Shown: positions 43,921 through 51,745, numbered from the stretch's first letter. The stretch is 64,000 bases of DNA from JAUVXJ01 sp034411995 (GCA_034411995.1 DAOUME010000005.1:1-64000); one strand, 5' to 3'. Notes: generated by a model from the sequence alone, not told the origin. Numbers and translations are program-made.

Positions 43921-44285
43921 AAGGACCGTCCCCGAAGGGATGGCCCTTTTCTGTTCGGGGTGCGGAGCCTACGAGAGCTCATCCACAGGCAAGTGCGGGA
44001 GATCCAACCGTAATAAGACCCTCTCCCGTCTCAGCCAGCATAAGAGGTTGGACGGCAGAAGGGTCGCTACTGAGAAGAGGAGCGGGAGACCAGATTCGAA
44101 CTCGCGATCCTGTGCTTGGAAGGCAGATGCTTTGCCAGCTAAGCTACTCCCGAACTGTAGTGGCTTCCTAGGGTGTTAGAGTACCGCGTTTTGCGGCCGG
44201 AGTGGTGAGCAACAGCAGACTCACTGTGCGGAGCCCTGCCACTACCTAGAGTGTACCTCACAATCCGCCACCTGGCAAGGTGACT
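43921..44285. repeat. R repeat, copy 1
   Basis: About 365 bases homologous to R copies at 47275-47572 and 52412-52773, and in its middle to the region left of and including the real tRNA-Gly (57638-57785). Order: a hairpin plus TTTT identical in plan to the PEP-CTERM gene terminators, a conserved 130-base stretch, a minus-strand tRNA-Gly copy, then a 130-base block carrying a minus-strand promoter TTGCCA-N17-TACACT (44278-44250). No PEP-CTERM gene remains to its left, although its terminator does. Confidence 0.88.
44081..44153 (-). pseudogene. Degenerate tRNA-Gly(UCC) copy in R1
   Basis: Recognisable over its full length but with broken pairs: first acceptor pair T-C, a C-C mismatch in the anticodon stem, and a G-G mismatch in the T-stem. 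The anticodon loop CTTCCAA is still intact. Probably not functional. Confidence 0.85.
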
Positions 44286-44342
44286 GCATTGACACTCTGT
44301 CAGGTTCTTGGAGGCTCTTCGCATTCACCACCAGTGGCAGGC

Positions 44343-44684
44343 TCAAGGTGTAGGTTCGCCCGGACGCCGCAGGAAAGCCTTCATTCTCGCGTAGAGCTTG
44401 GCTTGGTCCGCACTGAACCTGGTGCTGGTGGGGTCTTTTGTGGGCCTCTTTCCGAAGGGCTTCCCTTTGACGTACTGGACTGGACTCTGGAACTCATATC
44501 CGTCAACGCACAGTCGAACCTCGTCGGCGGTTAGCTCCATGACCGCCTGGTTCGGGTCCAACGCCATCTTATGCAGCCTTGTCTTGAGGTCAGTGACACC
44601 CGATTCCGTTTCACGCGACAGCGCAAGAAAGTCGAGAGCCCACTGAGCCTCATGTTGTAGGATTGCGAACTTCTTGGTTTCCAT
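44343..44684 (-). CDS. Small cargo protein, family A1 (113 aa)
   Basis: A soluble 113-residue protein of unknown function. It is related to the 110-residue gene at 52931-53263: both have an aromatic N-terminal helix (HEAQWALDFLALSRET / DALRAKHWLHRLSDT), a G-V-x-x-L-R/K segment, the motif ELTADEVRLCVDG / ELSVGEVRLCVEA, and a C-terminal helix (AKLYARMKAFL / RQLSERMKEVL). It is the last gene of cargo 1, directly before R1, and is preceded by the conserved leader L with AAAGGAGGAGAG. No catalytic motif seen. Confidence 0.8.
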   Translation of the reverse strand: METKKFAILQHEAQWALDFLALSRETESGVTDLKTRLHKMALDPNQAVMELTADEVRLCVDGYEFQSPVQYVKGKPFGKRPTKDPTSTRFSADQAKLYARMKAFLRRPGEPTP

Positions 44685-44721
44685 CTGCCCTCTCCTCCTT
44701 TCACAGAATAGTCACCGACTA
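44685..44721 (-). promoter_or_regulatory. Conserved leader L, copy 1
   Basis: Minus strand reads GGTGACTATTCTGTGAAAGG then AGGAGAG before the ATG. The same 27-base block with few changes precedes three other cargo genes (48247-48285, 53264-53300, 54902-54940). It contains the ribosome site, but conservation extends well upstream of it. Confidence 0.8.
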
Positions 44722-44722
44722 G

Positions 44723-45265
44723 CTAACGCTGCCACCACCGTTTGTGTTGAGCTACCAGCTTGTCAAGCGATTCCATGGCGTTGTCAGCCGCTCGCACCGC
44801 TTCATCTTCCCTCTCTATGACCCATGTGTGAATGGTCTCCTTGAGGTGCCTCTCCTGACGCTCGGCATCCCCTGCGTCCTTCTCGCCTTTCCGGAAAACT
44901 GAGTAGAGCTGAGTGAGGGCCAGGAGTGCATCTCGCGGGGCCTGCTCCAGATGGGACAGGTGCGCATAGAGGTTCTGGATTGCCACAAGAGCGTCATCAC
45001 CCAAGAGGGGCAGATCAGCGACACAGGACCTGAACACTTCATGGCAATACGGACTCGTCAAGGTCCATGCGTCTTTGCCTGCTGCCTCTTTGTGGCTCTT
45101 CGAGGTTTCGACAAGCTTCTCCTTGTTTGTACTAATCTCTGCCTTCAGCAGCTTTGCCACCTCGATTCTCCTGCGAGTGCGCTGCCGCGAGGTCTTCACT
45201 TCCGATCCGACAAGTCCGAGCACGAAACCGAGCAGCGTCCCAAGGACGACGTTGAAGCCCTCCAT
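44723..45265 (-). CDS. Membrane-anchored coiled-coil cargo protein (180 aa)
   Basis: An N-terminal membrane helix (VVLGTLLGFVLGLVGSEV), a basic stretch (RQRTRRR), then a long helical, probably coiled-coil, soluble part ending RWWQR. It resembles the 165-residue gene at 54959-55456, which has the same GTVLGFILGLVGAE membrane motif, basic patch, 'EIS/EVSxNxxxL' helix and PRDALLAL/PRDAREDL segment. Both stand directly upstream of a leader-L small gene. Function unknown; the paired arrangement suggests a membrane partner for the small protein. Confidence 0.78.
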   Translation of the reverse strand: MEGFNVVLGTLLGFVLGLVGSEVKTSRQRTRRRIEVAKLLKAEISTNKEKLVETSKSHKEAAGKDAWTLTSPYCHEVFRSCVADLPLLGDDALVAIQNLYAHLSHLEQAPRDALLALTQLYSVFRKGEKDAGDAERQERHLKETIHTWVIEREDEAVRAADNAMESLDKLVAQHKRWWQR

Positions 45266-45283
45266 AGTCTCACCCCTGTTGTT

Positions 45284-45424
45284 TCAATCATTCCTCTGAT
45301 CGTCCAACCACTCCTCCACATCCCCAATCAGCCTGTCCGTCTCTCCGCTGTCCCCTAGCATTCTCTCCTCAATCACCCTCTTGGCATCTTCACGCTCTTG
45401 GGCCCAGGTCCGGCACTCTTGCTC
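45284..45424 (-). pseudogene. Relic of a small gene (DRLI..VEEWL protein)
   Basis: An open frame without a start reads ERMLGDSGETDRLIGDVEEW then LDDQRND-stop. The same motif, KDRLIRDAEEWLERG, begins in a small ORF at the equivalent position of cargo 3 (55544 downwards), also just upstream of the membrane coiled-coil gene. The preceding part appears in another frame, so this copy is probably frameshifted. The rest of the gap to 45690 shows nothing else recognisable. Confidence 0.45.
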
Positions 45425-45689
45425 CTACCTGCTTGTTCACCACAGAAGTGGGCACCATTGCCACGCGTCGGGCGTCATGCAGGAGGTATCCCCCATTAGC
45501 GAGCAGAGTAGGGGCCAGCCGCAAAAGTAGGCAGCATATAGGCAGTTGCACAGTGTGAAGGCGCCCGCAAAGATGGCGACAGCGTACGGGTGGCGCCTGG
45601 CCCAATCTACCATTGCAGCCCTCCGCTCAAAAGTGGCATGACCGCCATCCTATGGCTTCCAACCTCAGGGGTGGCCCGCCTGGCGCACA

Positions 45690-45770
45690 GCTCCCCGGAT
45701 GACCTGGGCGCCTATCTCTTGAGCTATGGGGGCTGGTTCTTCCGTGCTGGATCTATGTGTCATGGTTCGG
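45690..45770. repeat. T repeat, copy 1
   Basis: About 80 bases similar to 50262-50343: shared blocks include CTATCTCTTGAG, GGCTGGTTC/GGCTAGTTC and GTGTCATGG. In both places it directly follows the stop of a minus-strand cargo gene or lies in the leader of the next. On the minus strand it vaguely resembles a tRNA 5' half, but no cloverleaf forms. Confidence 0.6.
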
Positions 45771-45804
45771 TTTCGACCTCCCAGGCTTGAGCTAGTGACT
45801 TCCA

Positions 45805-46326
45805 CTACCCACATGCAGCAAGCGCCGCCCGATGCCTGGCCGCCTCTGCGTCGATGTCAGCGGCCTTCAGGTCCTCGTACATCTCCGCCTCTTGCTCGAG
45901 GTCTCGTACCCTCCCCCAGTCTCGGTCATGCGTGGCTTGCTCGATCTCATGCTCAATCGAACTCAGGATCGGCTCGTACAGCGTCGCCATGTCGGCAAGG
46001 AGCTGTAGATGAAGCGCGTTTTCATCGTCCACGCAGCGCGTATCGACCGTTGGCGCTGGTGGCGGAGCAGGTGGAGATGTGGGAACCGGTGGGACAGTGG
46101 GTACCGGCTGCGACGTGTACGTAGGGTATGGTGTGTGGGTTGGGTGCGTCGTCGACGTGGCTGTTGCAGGAATCGGTGTCGGTGTGGTCAGCGGCATGAC
46201 TCTCGTGTTGGTTGGAGTGGGACGCTGGTCTGTGATGTAGGTCAAGGCAAGGCCTCCCAAGCGCCCGAGAGCCAACAACACCGCGAGGCCGAGTACTACC
46301 AGGATGATCCATCGATTCCTCGACAC
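45805..46326 (-). CDS. Membrane-anchored protein with Thr/Pro-rich stalk (173 aa)
   Basis: A GTG start, a transmembrane helix (WIILVVLGLAVLLALG, residues 6-21), and an extracytoplasmic Thr/Pro-rich stalk of about 60 residues (TPTPIPATATSTTHPTHTP). A C-terminal helical domain (residues 100-173) holds two cysteines, one at each end (DTRCVDDEN, ALAACG). Stalks of this kind are common in Chloroflexota surface proteins. First gene of cargo 1. No enzyme domain recognised. Confidence 0.78.
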   Translation of the reverse strand: MSRNRWIILVVLGLAVLLALGRLGGLALTYITDQRPTPTNTRVMPLTTPTPIPATATSTTHPTHTPYPTYTSQPVPTVPPVPTSPPAPPPAPTVDTRCVDDENALHLQLLADMATLYEPILSSIEHEIEQATHDRDWGRVRDLEQEAEMYEDLKAADIDAEAARHRAALAACG

Positions 46327-46404
46327 GTCGGCCTCCTGTGCCCCGCGTTATCCAGGACGGGCGGCTACGGCTCCTCAGTGGGTGGACGAACTAGGGGAAT
46401 CCAA

Positions 46405-46555
46405 GCTAGTGGATTGTACCACAAAGGGGAAGACGGCGCCACACGAGTTCTTGCCAAGAGCAAGAGGTCCCGCTGTTGGGACGTCGCGTGTATCAGTTCG
46501 CTGCGCAAGGGTGTTGGCTCTCCCAGCGGGGCCTCAAGTGGATCGTAGCATGCGG
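46405..46555. repeat. S repeat, copy 1
   Basis: About 150 bases sharing blocks with 51510-51665 and 57168-57345: GATTGTACCACAAAGG, AAGAGGTCCCGCTGTT and GGGGCCTCAAG. This is the most diverged copy. It lies 40 bases before the PEP-CTERM gene promoter. Confidence 0.65.
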
Positions 46556-46596
46556 ACGAGACACTGATAATACGCATCCAGCAGCCGCGACGAAGG

Positions 46597-46625
46597 TTGA
46601 CAAGTGGTTAGAATGATGCTATAAT
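46597..46625 (+). promoter_or_regulatory. Consensus promoter of PEP-CTERM gene 1
   Basis: Perfect TTGACA (46597-46602) and TATAAT (46620-46625) with a 17-base spacer, among the strongest-looking promoters in the window. The second PEP-CTERM gene has TTGACA at the equivalent place. Confidence 0.85.
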
Positions 46626-46678
46626 TGATGACAAGTGAGGGGATTGAACTCATTGTAGGAGAGGAGGAGGGACAGGCA

Positions 46679-47248
46679 ATGAAGAAGCACTGGCTAAGAG
46701 GCTTGTTGCTGGGTGCGAGTATGGCCTTGCTCTTGGCAGGAGGGGTCGCACTGGCAGCCGCGAGCGTGACCGTCGAGCCATACTGCGGGGTATGCTGTGA
46801 AGGAACCTTTCTCGACGCGTCGAACGAAGTACCTCCCTGTGAAGAGTATTGGACGGTGGTGACCAGTGGCTGGCAGCCCTTCGAAGACCTGACTCTACAG
46901 TTCAAGCCGCCCGGTACGCTGCTATTCGGACAACACAACATCCAGGCAGATGCCGCGGGATACTACGATGCGTACCTCATGCTGCTGTGCTACGACCGGC
47001 GAGCCGGGAGCAGCGCAGAAGACATTATTTACGGCGGGGATTGGGACACTGAGGGTTCATATGGCGAGTGGGAGGTTGTGGTCGAAGGACAGTCGGAGAC
47101 AGCCACCGCCACATTCTGGTTCGCCAGGGACATCTCTGAGTGTGAGGCGCAGGAGTTCGTCCCAGAACCAGGGACGATGTTGCTCCTGGGGAGCGGTCTC
47201 GCTGGACTTGCCGGGTACGTCGCTCTTCGCTGGAGGACCAGAGAGTAA
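46679..47248 (+). CDS. PEP-CTERM sorted secreted protein 1
   Basis: 189 residues. A signal peptide (MKKHWLRGLLLGASMALLLA, then GGVALA) precedes a Cys-containing external domain (VEPYCGVCCEGTF; EVPPCEEYW; LLCYDRR). The C-terminus is a textbook PEP-CTERM: FVPEPGTMLLLGSGLAGLAG, then YVALRWRTRE (PEP motif, helix, basic end). It should be cut by the exosortase at 33.9 kb and released or anchored at the surface. It is homologous to the protein at 51792-52385. Start chosen at the ATG behind GGAGGAGGG. Confidence 0.92.
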   Translation: MKKHWLRGLLLGASMALLLAGGVALAAASVTVEPYCGVCCEGTFLDASNEVPPCEEYWTVVTSGWQPFEDLTLQFKPPGTLLFGQHNIQADAAGYYDAYLMLLCYDRRAGSSAEDIIYGGDWDTEGSYGEWEVVVEGQSETATATFWFARDISECEAQEFVPEPGTMLLLGSGLAGLAGYVALRWRTRE

Positions 47249-47274
47249 GCGCCCGAACACAACCTAGATGCTAG

Positions 47275-47306
47275 AAGGGCTGTCCCATGGCGGGATGGCC
47301 CTTTTC
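47275..47306 (+). terminator. Intrinsic terminator of PEP-CTERM gene 1
   Basis: GGGC-TG-TCCC pairs with GGGA-TG-GCCC around a five-base loop and is followed by TTTT. The same structure follows PEP-CTERM gene 2 (52412-52443), and a relic starts R1 (43921-43950). Confidence 0.85.
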
Positions 47307-47572
47307 TGTTCGAAGTGCAGAGCTTACGAGAACTCATCCGCCGGCAAGTCCGGGAGGTCCAACCGTAAAAGGACCCTCTCCCGTCTCAGCCGGAATGAGT
47401 GACGTTCGACGGCAGATGCTTTGCCAACCAAGCTACTCCCGGTCTCTAGTGGCTTCGTTGACTGTCAGAGCACCAGATCTTGCGGCCGGAGTTGTGAGCG
47501 ACAGCAGACGCACTGAGCGGAGCCTTGGTACTATCTATGGTGTATCTCACAATCTGCCACTTGGCAACGTGC
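47275..47572. repeat. R repeat, copy 2 (internally deleted)
   Basis: Same plan as R1 and R3 but about 65-80 bases shorter. It jumps from the GACGGCAG block straight to GCAGATGCTTTGCC of the tRNA, so only the 5' half of the tRNA-Gly copy (minus strand, about 47411-47442) remains. Both flanks of the missing piece in other copies are GGCAGA. The promoter TTGCCA-N17-TACACC (47567-47539) is retained. Confidence 0.87.
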
Positions 47573-47691
47573 CTCCGCCGAATCGCTACGCTGAGGGAGC
47601 GTGGGTATTCGCGACGGTGCCACGGCAATCACGGGCTCCGCCATTTGGGGGGCGAGGCGTACCTTGTCAGCATCTAGGGTCGTACCCTGTG

Positions 47692-48246
47692 CTATGTGGG
47701 CGGCCAATGGAAGAACGCCGTGAGCGCCTTCCTGAACTCTTCGGGTGACTTGGCTTCGATCGGCGTCCCTATGCCCTGCTGTATGAGGACATATGGTCTC
47801 TCTGAGTGTGCGAATTCGACAAAGGACGCCTTACGGTCAATGTGCCTCTGGTCATTGAGACCGAATCTGAACAACTCGCCGCCTTTGACTCGTAGGTCGG
47901 TCGAGAACACATAGCCATAAGGTTCTTCCTCGTTGACAGGGGCAAGCAGCCTGAAGCAGAGGTTGAGGAATGAGTCCGGTGGTGGCATGTGAGGCCGAGC
48001 AGGCGCCCGGGGGCGCAGGCCAACCCTGCGGTTCTCTCTGGGGGCATCATCAAGCACAGCCAACTTGCCCATCCCTGCCAAGGCAGGGAACGCGAGCCTG
48101 TCATCGGGGTAATCATAGTCTCGAAACCAAACAAGGAATTGCTGTGTGCAACGAAGGGTGGCCTGCGCCTTGTATGTCTGTCCTTGCCCGCTTTCCTCGA
48201 ACCATACCTCGCCTCCAAGTACCTCCAACGTCTGCTCCCACGACAT
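47692..48246 (-). CDS. Small cargo protein, family A2 (184 aa)
   Basis: A soluble, probably beta-rich protein without membrane segments. It is paralogous to the 194-residue gene at 54317-54901: MSWEQTLEVLGGEVWFEESG versus MSWDKVLKVNGGKAWFDRAG, a C-x-F-x-VWF-x-DY segment, FxxLCFRLL / FHRFCKLL, and YGYVFSTDLRV / HRYSFSTDVRV. It is the last gene of cargo 2 and is introduced by leader L (AAAGGAGGGACGAG before ATG). Function unknown. The separation from the 113/110-residue family shows that unrelated genes occupy the same cassette position. Confidence 0.8.
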   Translation of the reverse strand: MSWEQTLEVLGGEVWFEESGQGQTYKAQATLRCTQQFLVWFRDYDYPDDRLAFPALAGMGKLAVLDDAPRENRRVGLRPRAPARPHMPPPDSFLNLCFRLLAPVNEEEPYGYVFSTDLRVKGGELFRFGLNDQRHIDRKASFVEFAHSERPYVLIQQGIGTPIEAKSPEEFRKALTAFFHWPPT

Positions 48247-48285
48247 CTCGTCCCTCCTTTCGCAGAATGGTCACCGACCAACTGT
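48247..48285 (-). promoter_or_regulatory. Conserved leader L, copy 2
   Basis: Minus strand GGTGACCATTCTGCGAAAGG followed by AGGGACGAG and the ATG; two changes relative to copy 1 in the core. Confidence 0.78.
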
Positions 48286-48294
48286 GTCTCGCGC

Positions 48295-50253
48295 TCACTC
48301 CCTGAGTCGCACACCTTTCACCAGTATCGACCGCAACTTCTCTGGAGCAACCAGGTCATTCGGATAGATCGAGATGAGCTTAATGCGGTGTGCGACGCAG
48401 ATGTCGTGCTTGGCTCTCGTCTTAGCGTCGTAGTCGGCATCCCCCGTCAGACCAAAGTACTCAATCAATACTTCATTCACGCCGAAGTCGGCCCTGAAAC
48501 CCCCCTCCGGGTAGCGCACTTCTTTTTCGTGAGGGATTCCTAGTGCATGGAGAGCATCATCAATGGTCTTCTCGCCCAACGAGAAGCAAATGTGGCCGTC
48601 CTTAGCCAGACACTGGGTTCCTCGACTCAATCTGCGCGCGTCATGCTCCAAGATGCCTGCTTCTATGAGGGCCTCGAACCATGAACCGAACAAGTCCTTC
48701 ACTCGCCGTACCGACGGCTTTCTCTGCAGTAGCTTCAGCAAGGCCACCCGCTCCTGGGTGCTCAAGTCTCGCAGATCACTGACGCCTTCTCCGAATCCCT
48801 GTGAGGGCACGCGCTGCAGGACATCGGTCAAGGCCCTTAGGTAGGCCAGCACATCTTGTCTTGGAAGGGAGTCGTTGCCTGTCTGCTGCAGAACTGTTGT
48901 CTTGAGGCAGGGGGCACAGAAATCCAGCCGGTCAATGCCAAGCCTCTGAATGAGGGCGTGCGGTAGCGAGTCCTCAACGAACCAGCAGCCGCACAGGGGG
49001 CACAACTTCCGCTCAGGCCGCCTTATGGCTTTGGTCAGGCCGAGTCGCTGTGCGCGCGAGACGGCGAAGTCGTGCAGAGGGTTGTACCAGCCATGGGTCG
49101 CGCATTGGGGGTCGCCGGCCTTCCACGTTTCGATCACGTGCTCTGGAGTCATCTCGATAATGTGGTGGGGGATGCGATCTGCCCAGTCCCACTGCTGTTC
49201 CTGGATCAGCGTCGCCAGTAGCTCGTCGTGTGATGGCGTCCACCATTTCAGAATGTAGGCGTCCCGAGAGTATTCCGGTTTTGTCAGTACGTAACCGCGA
49301 TTGCGGCTGTGTCTGCCGTCGTACGGGCCGTGGCTCACTTGCGCCGGGGGCGGCGAGCATGAAGGCCACTCGTCGATGCCCCAGGCTTCTGCGAGTTTTC
49401 TCTGATATGCTTGTCTTCTTGTGGCTCTATCGAGCACCCCAATGTCGGCGAGATTCTCCAGCACCCAGACAGCTCTTTGCAGAACCCTGATTTCCTCATC
49501 TATGAGTCCTCTCTCGCGGTATATGGAGGCTAGCCTGTCGTACGGCTGATTTCCTCGAAAACCCTCTCTTACATTCTCTTCATACAACTCAATGGCTTCG
49601 TCTACTCGCCCCAATCTCTCCAGATCAATGGCTCTCAGGTTCCTCTGCACTTGTTCATTGAAATCGCCAGCTTGTTCCCTAGACACGGATGAGGGTATGG
49701 AGGGGCCCTCTGCTATCGGCTTCTTGCGTTCCTCGTCAGCAGCAGCAGCCGATTCCGGCGCAGAATGGATAAGCACTTCTCGCCATTCTCGTGCAGTCTG
49801 ATAGGGACCCACAACGCCTTGATCCCCGAGTTGGTCCAGAAGCCTGGCAGCCGCTGCGTAGCCGACCTTCAGGCCTGCTTGTAGTTGAAACGGGGTGGCA
49901 CGCTGTTCCCGACTCACGATAGCTCTGGCCTCGGTGAGCATCGCATCCTGTTCAGCTTGTTTCGCAGCGGCAGTCCTTTTTTGCCTCGCAAGTTCCTCGA
50001 TCCGGTCGATGGCCACCTGTCCTACATCGTCCAGAGAACAGAATACATGCTCCTTGAGGTATATCATGTGAGGGTAGCGCTTGGAGATCACATCATAGCG
50101 ACACTTGCCCCGAACGCTTACTAGGACAGAGCCACATGCTCGGCAAGCCCACCACCTCCTTTTGCGCAGTCCCAGCGTCGTCGGCTCCTCACGCTGGACA
50201 ACAGGGCCTTTGAGGCAAACTGGGCACGTTTGCAGGATGACTTGGTCTTGCAT
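48295..50253 (-). CDS. Zinc-ribbon / FtsK-gamma-like / nuclease-domain protein (652 aa)
   Basis: Domains in order: zinc ribbon (CPVC...CRAC, residues 10-40); coiled coil; a winged helix like the FtsK gamma DNA-binding domain (FQLQAGLKVGYAAAARLLDQ, LGDQGVVGP, about 120-150). TPR-like helices follow (about 195-265), then a middle region with further CxxC pairs (CPLCGCWF, CAPCLKT). The C-terminal restriction-endonuclease-like domain (about 560-640) has HEKEVRYPEGGFRADFG, VNEVLIEYFGLTGDADYD, KTRAKHD and LISIYPND, giving E...D...E-x-Y...K candidates. I infer a DNA-acting nuclease of a mobile or defence type. Largest cargo gene. Confidence 0.72.
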   Translation of the reverse strand: MQDQVILQTCPVCLKGPVVQREEPTTLGLRKRRWWACRACGSVLVSVRGKCRYDVISKRYPHMIYLKEHVFCSLDDVGQVAIDRIEELARQKRTAAAKQAEQDAMLTEARAIVSREQRATPFQLQAGLKVGYAAAARLLDQLGDQGVVGPYQTAREWREVLIHSAPESAAAADEERKKPIAEGPSIPSSVSREQAGDFNEQVQRNLRAIDLERLGRVDEAIELYEENVREGFRGNQPYDRLASIYRERGLIDEEIRVLQRAVWVLENLADIGVLDRATRRQAYQRKLAEAWGIDEWPSCSPPPAQVSHGPYDGRHSRNRGYVLTKPEYSRDAYILKWWTPSHDELLATLIQEQQWDWADRIPHHIIEMTPEHVIETWKAGDPQCATHGWYNPLHDFAVSRAQRLGLTKAIRRPERKLCPLCGCWFVEDSLPHALIQRLGIDRLDFCAPCLKTTVLQQTGNDSLPRQDVLAYLRALTDVLQRVPSQGFGEGVSDLRDLSTQERVALLKLLQRKPSVRRVKDLFGSWFEALIEAGILEHDARRLSRGTQCLAKDGHICFSLGEKTIDDALHALGIPHEKEVRYPEGGFRADFGVNEVLIEYFGLTGDADYDAKTRAKHDICVAHRIKLISIYPNDLVAPEKLRSILVKGVRLRE

Positions 50254-50261
50254 GGTCTAGC

Positions 50262-50343
50262 GGCGCACGCCCCCTCGGATAACCTGAGCGTCTATCTCTT
50301 GAGTTATAAGGGCTAGTTCGCTACCGTTGGATTCGAGTGTCAT
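50262..50343. repeat. T repeat, copy 2
   Basis: Counterpart of 45690-45770. It contains the leader of the 652-residue gene and reaches the stop codon of the 164-residue gene. Shared blocks include CTATCTCTTGAG and GTGTCATGG. Confidence 0.6.
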
Positions 50344-50834
50344 GGCGCCACTCCGGGCAGCATGCTCTGCTGGTCCTCGACCTTGGTGAACTTGCTCGCC
50401 CAACCGCACTTACAGCCCGTGCCCTTGAAATACAGCAGGCCATCCTCTCTTATTGACGATATGACAAACTCCTCTTTGTACCTGTGAATCTGACCGTCAT
50501 ACTCAAGCTCGCGCTCCCTTGCGACCCTGTCTCCAGGCCTGAGGTTTGCATCAGAGATAATCTGGTTCTCTCGCTCCCAAAGTGCATCTTGGACCATGGC
50601 AAAAGCCACCCTATAGGACTGCCCGGCTACTTCAATCCCCAACCCTCCTGCCCACGCTATCTGGTTTCTTGTTGGCCCATCGTGCAGCTCTTCATCTCCG
50701 ATGGCCCCACCCACCACGTCAAGAATGCGTGCCCTGGCAACACTCCATGTGTCCTGCCTGAGGTCCAGGCCCAATAGGTTTCCGACTGTTAGCTGCTCGG
50801 GACTCACATGCGGCACATGCTGATAGTGGGCCAT
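50340..50834 (-). CDS. Cargo protein of unknown function (164 aa)
   Basis: A soluble protein with no recognised family. N-terminal half: VGNLLGLDLRQDTWSVARARILDVVGGAIGDEELHDGPTRNQ contains segments typical of small beta-barrels. The middle (PGDRVARERELEYDGQIHRYK) is charged, and the end (GTGCKCGWASKFTKVEDQ) holds a CxC pair that may bind metal. It lies between the HNH gene and the large nuclease-like gene, in the same direction, which suggests a functional link. Confidence 0.68.
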   Translation of the reverse strand: MAHYQHVPHVSPEQLTVGNLLGLDLRQDTWSVARARILDVVGGAIGDEELHDGPTRNQIAWAGGLGIEVAGQSYRVAFAMVQDALWERENQIISDANLRPGDRVARERELEYDGQIHRYKEEFVISSIREDGLLYFKGTGCKCGWASKFTKVEDQQSMLPGVAP

Positions 50835-50860
50835 CTGTTCTGGCTCCTCTCGGTCCGCTG

Positions 50861-51394
50861 CTAGATGCTGTCCGATTTCTTCCGATTGCAGCTCTCACAC
50901 AGTAGCTGAATGTTCCTTGCGGTGTTGCTGCCGCCCTTTGACACCGGAATAATGTGGTCGAACTCCAACCTCCGTTGGCTGCCGCACTTGACACATTTTC
51001 CGCCGTCGCGGTTCCACACGAATATCCTGACATCCTCTGGAATCATTTCCCTGCGGGCGTGCTCGACCTGAGACTCTCCCGCCAACTCCCTCCTGATTCT
51101 GTCGAACCGTCTCTCCCTTTCACGGTCCGCCTCCCAGAGGAGGAGCTTGACCTCTTCCGCGGAGTAACCCTCGTCCTCAGCGTAGAACTCGTACTGGTAC
51201 CACCACCAGGTTGTGCCTTGCTGATTGTACAACCTTTCAGGCGAGGACTCTTGGTCTCTTCGCATCTCATCGAGGGTGTCCTTCGACATCCGGCCAGTCA
51301 GAAGCCCCCACTGGGTCATGATTCGAATCTCCATGTGCCTGCTGAAGACCCCTGCTTCAACGATTTGCACGTCGGTGACTTTTCGCAATCCCAT
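50861..51394 (-). CDS. HNH endonuclease-domain protein (177 aa)
   Basis: The C-terminal 60 residues are an HNH nuclease: VRIFVWNRDGGKCVKCGS, RRLEFDHIIPVSKGGSN and NIQLLCESCNRKK, with the D-H pair, Asn and two CxxC zinc knuckles. The N-terminal 110 residues are charged and helical (EVKLLLWEADRERERRFDRI) and may bind a partner or nucleic acid. First gene of cargo 2. HNH domains serve in restriction, homing, toxins and phage packaging; the context of a nuclease-rich cassette favours defence or mobility. Confidence 0.87.
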   Translation of the reverse strand: MGLRKVTDVQIVEAGVFSRHMEIRIMTQWGLLTGRMSKDTLDEMRRDQESSPERLYNQQGTTWWWYQYEFYAEDEGYSAEEVKLLLWEADRERERRFDRIRRELAGESQVEHARREMIPEDVRIFVWNRDGGKCVKCGSQRRLEFDHIIPVSKGGSNTARNIQLLCESCNRKKSDSI

Positions 51395-51509
51395 GACGCC
51401 TCCGCACTCTCAGAACGCGCCGTGGAAGCTCAGCCCAGCGGTTGTACTTTGGTGCTGAAACGACTATCAACTGCCACGATTGAGGTAACGTTTTCGAGCA
51501 GGACCGCGA

Positions 51510-51665
51510 AACGAGGCAATAGAACCTGGTCGATTGTACCGCGCTGTCCGAGACAGTGCAAGTGATGTTCCGCGTACTGCGAAGAGGCCCCGCTGTTGAG
51601 GAGGAGACCGTACCAGAAGGGTCTCGGTGTACCTTGGAATGGTTCAAGAGGGCGTCGGGGGGATA
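51510..51665. repeat. S repeat, copy 2
   Basis: About 155 bases with blocks shared with S3: AGGCAAT, GATTGTACC, AAGAGGCCCCGCTGTT, GAGGAGA, CCAGAAGG, TCTCGGTGTACCTT. It precedes the second PEP-CTERM gene. Confidence 0.82.
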
Positions 51666-51716
51666 GTAGCATTCAGCGCGTGGTCGGCGATGCAGCCTAC
51701 GAACGCCCCCTAGACA

Positions 51717-51745
51717 TTGACAAGGATTCGGAACTGTGGTATGTC
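51717..51745 (+). promoter_or_regulatory. Predicted promoter of PEP-CTERM gene 2
   Basis: TTGACA (51717-51722) and TATGTC (51740-51745), 17-base spacer, in the position equivalent to the gene 1 promoter but with a weaker -10 box. Confidence 0.65.

Noticed and set aside
45690..45770. T repeat as a functional tRNA gene
   Set aside because: Only a D-arm-like part is recognisable; no anticodon arm or T-arm pairs form.
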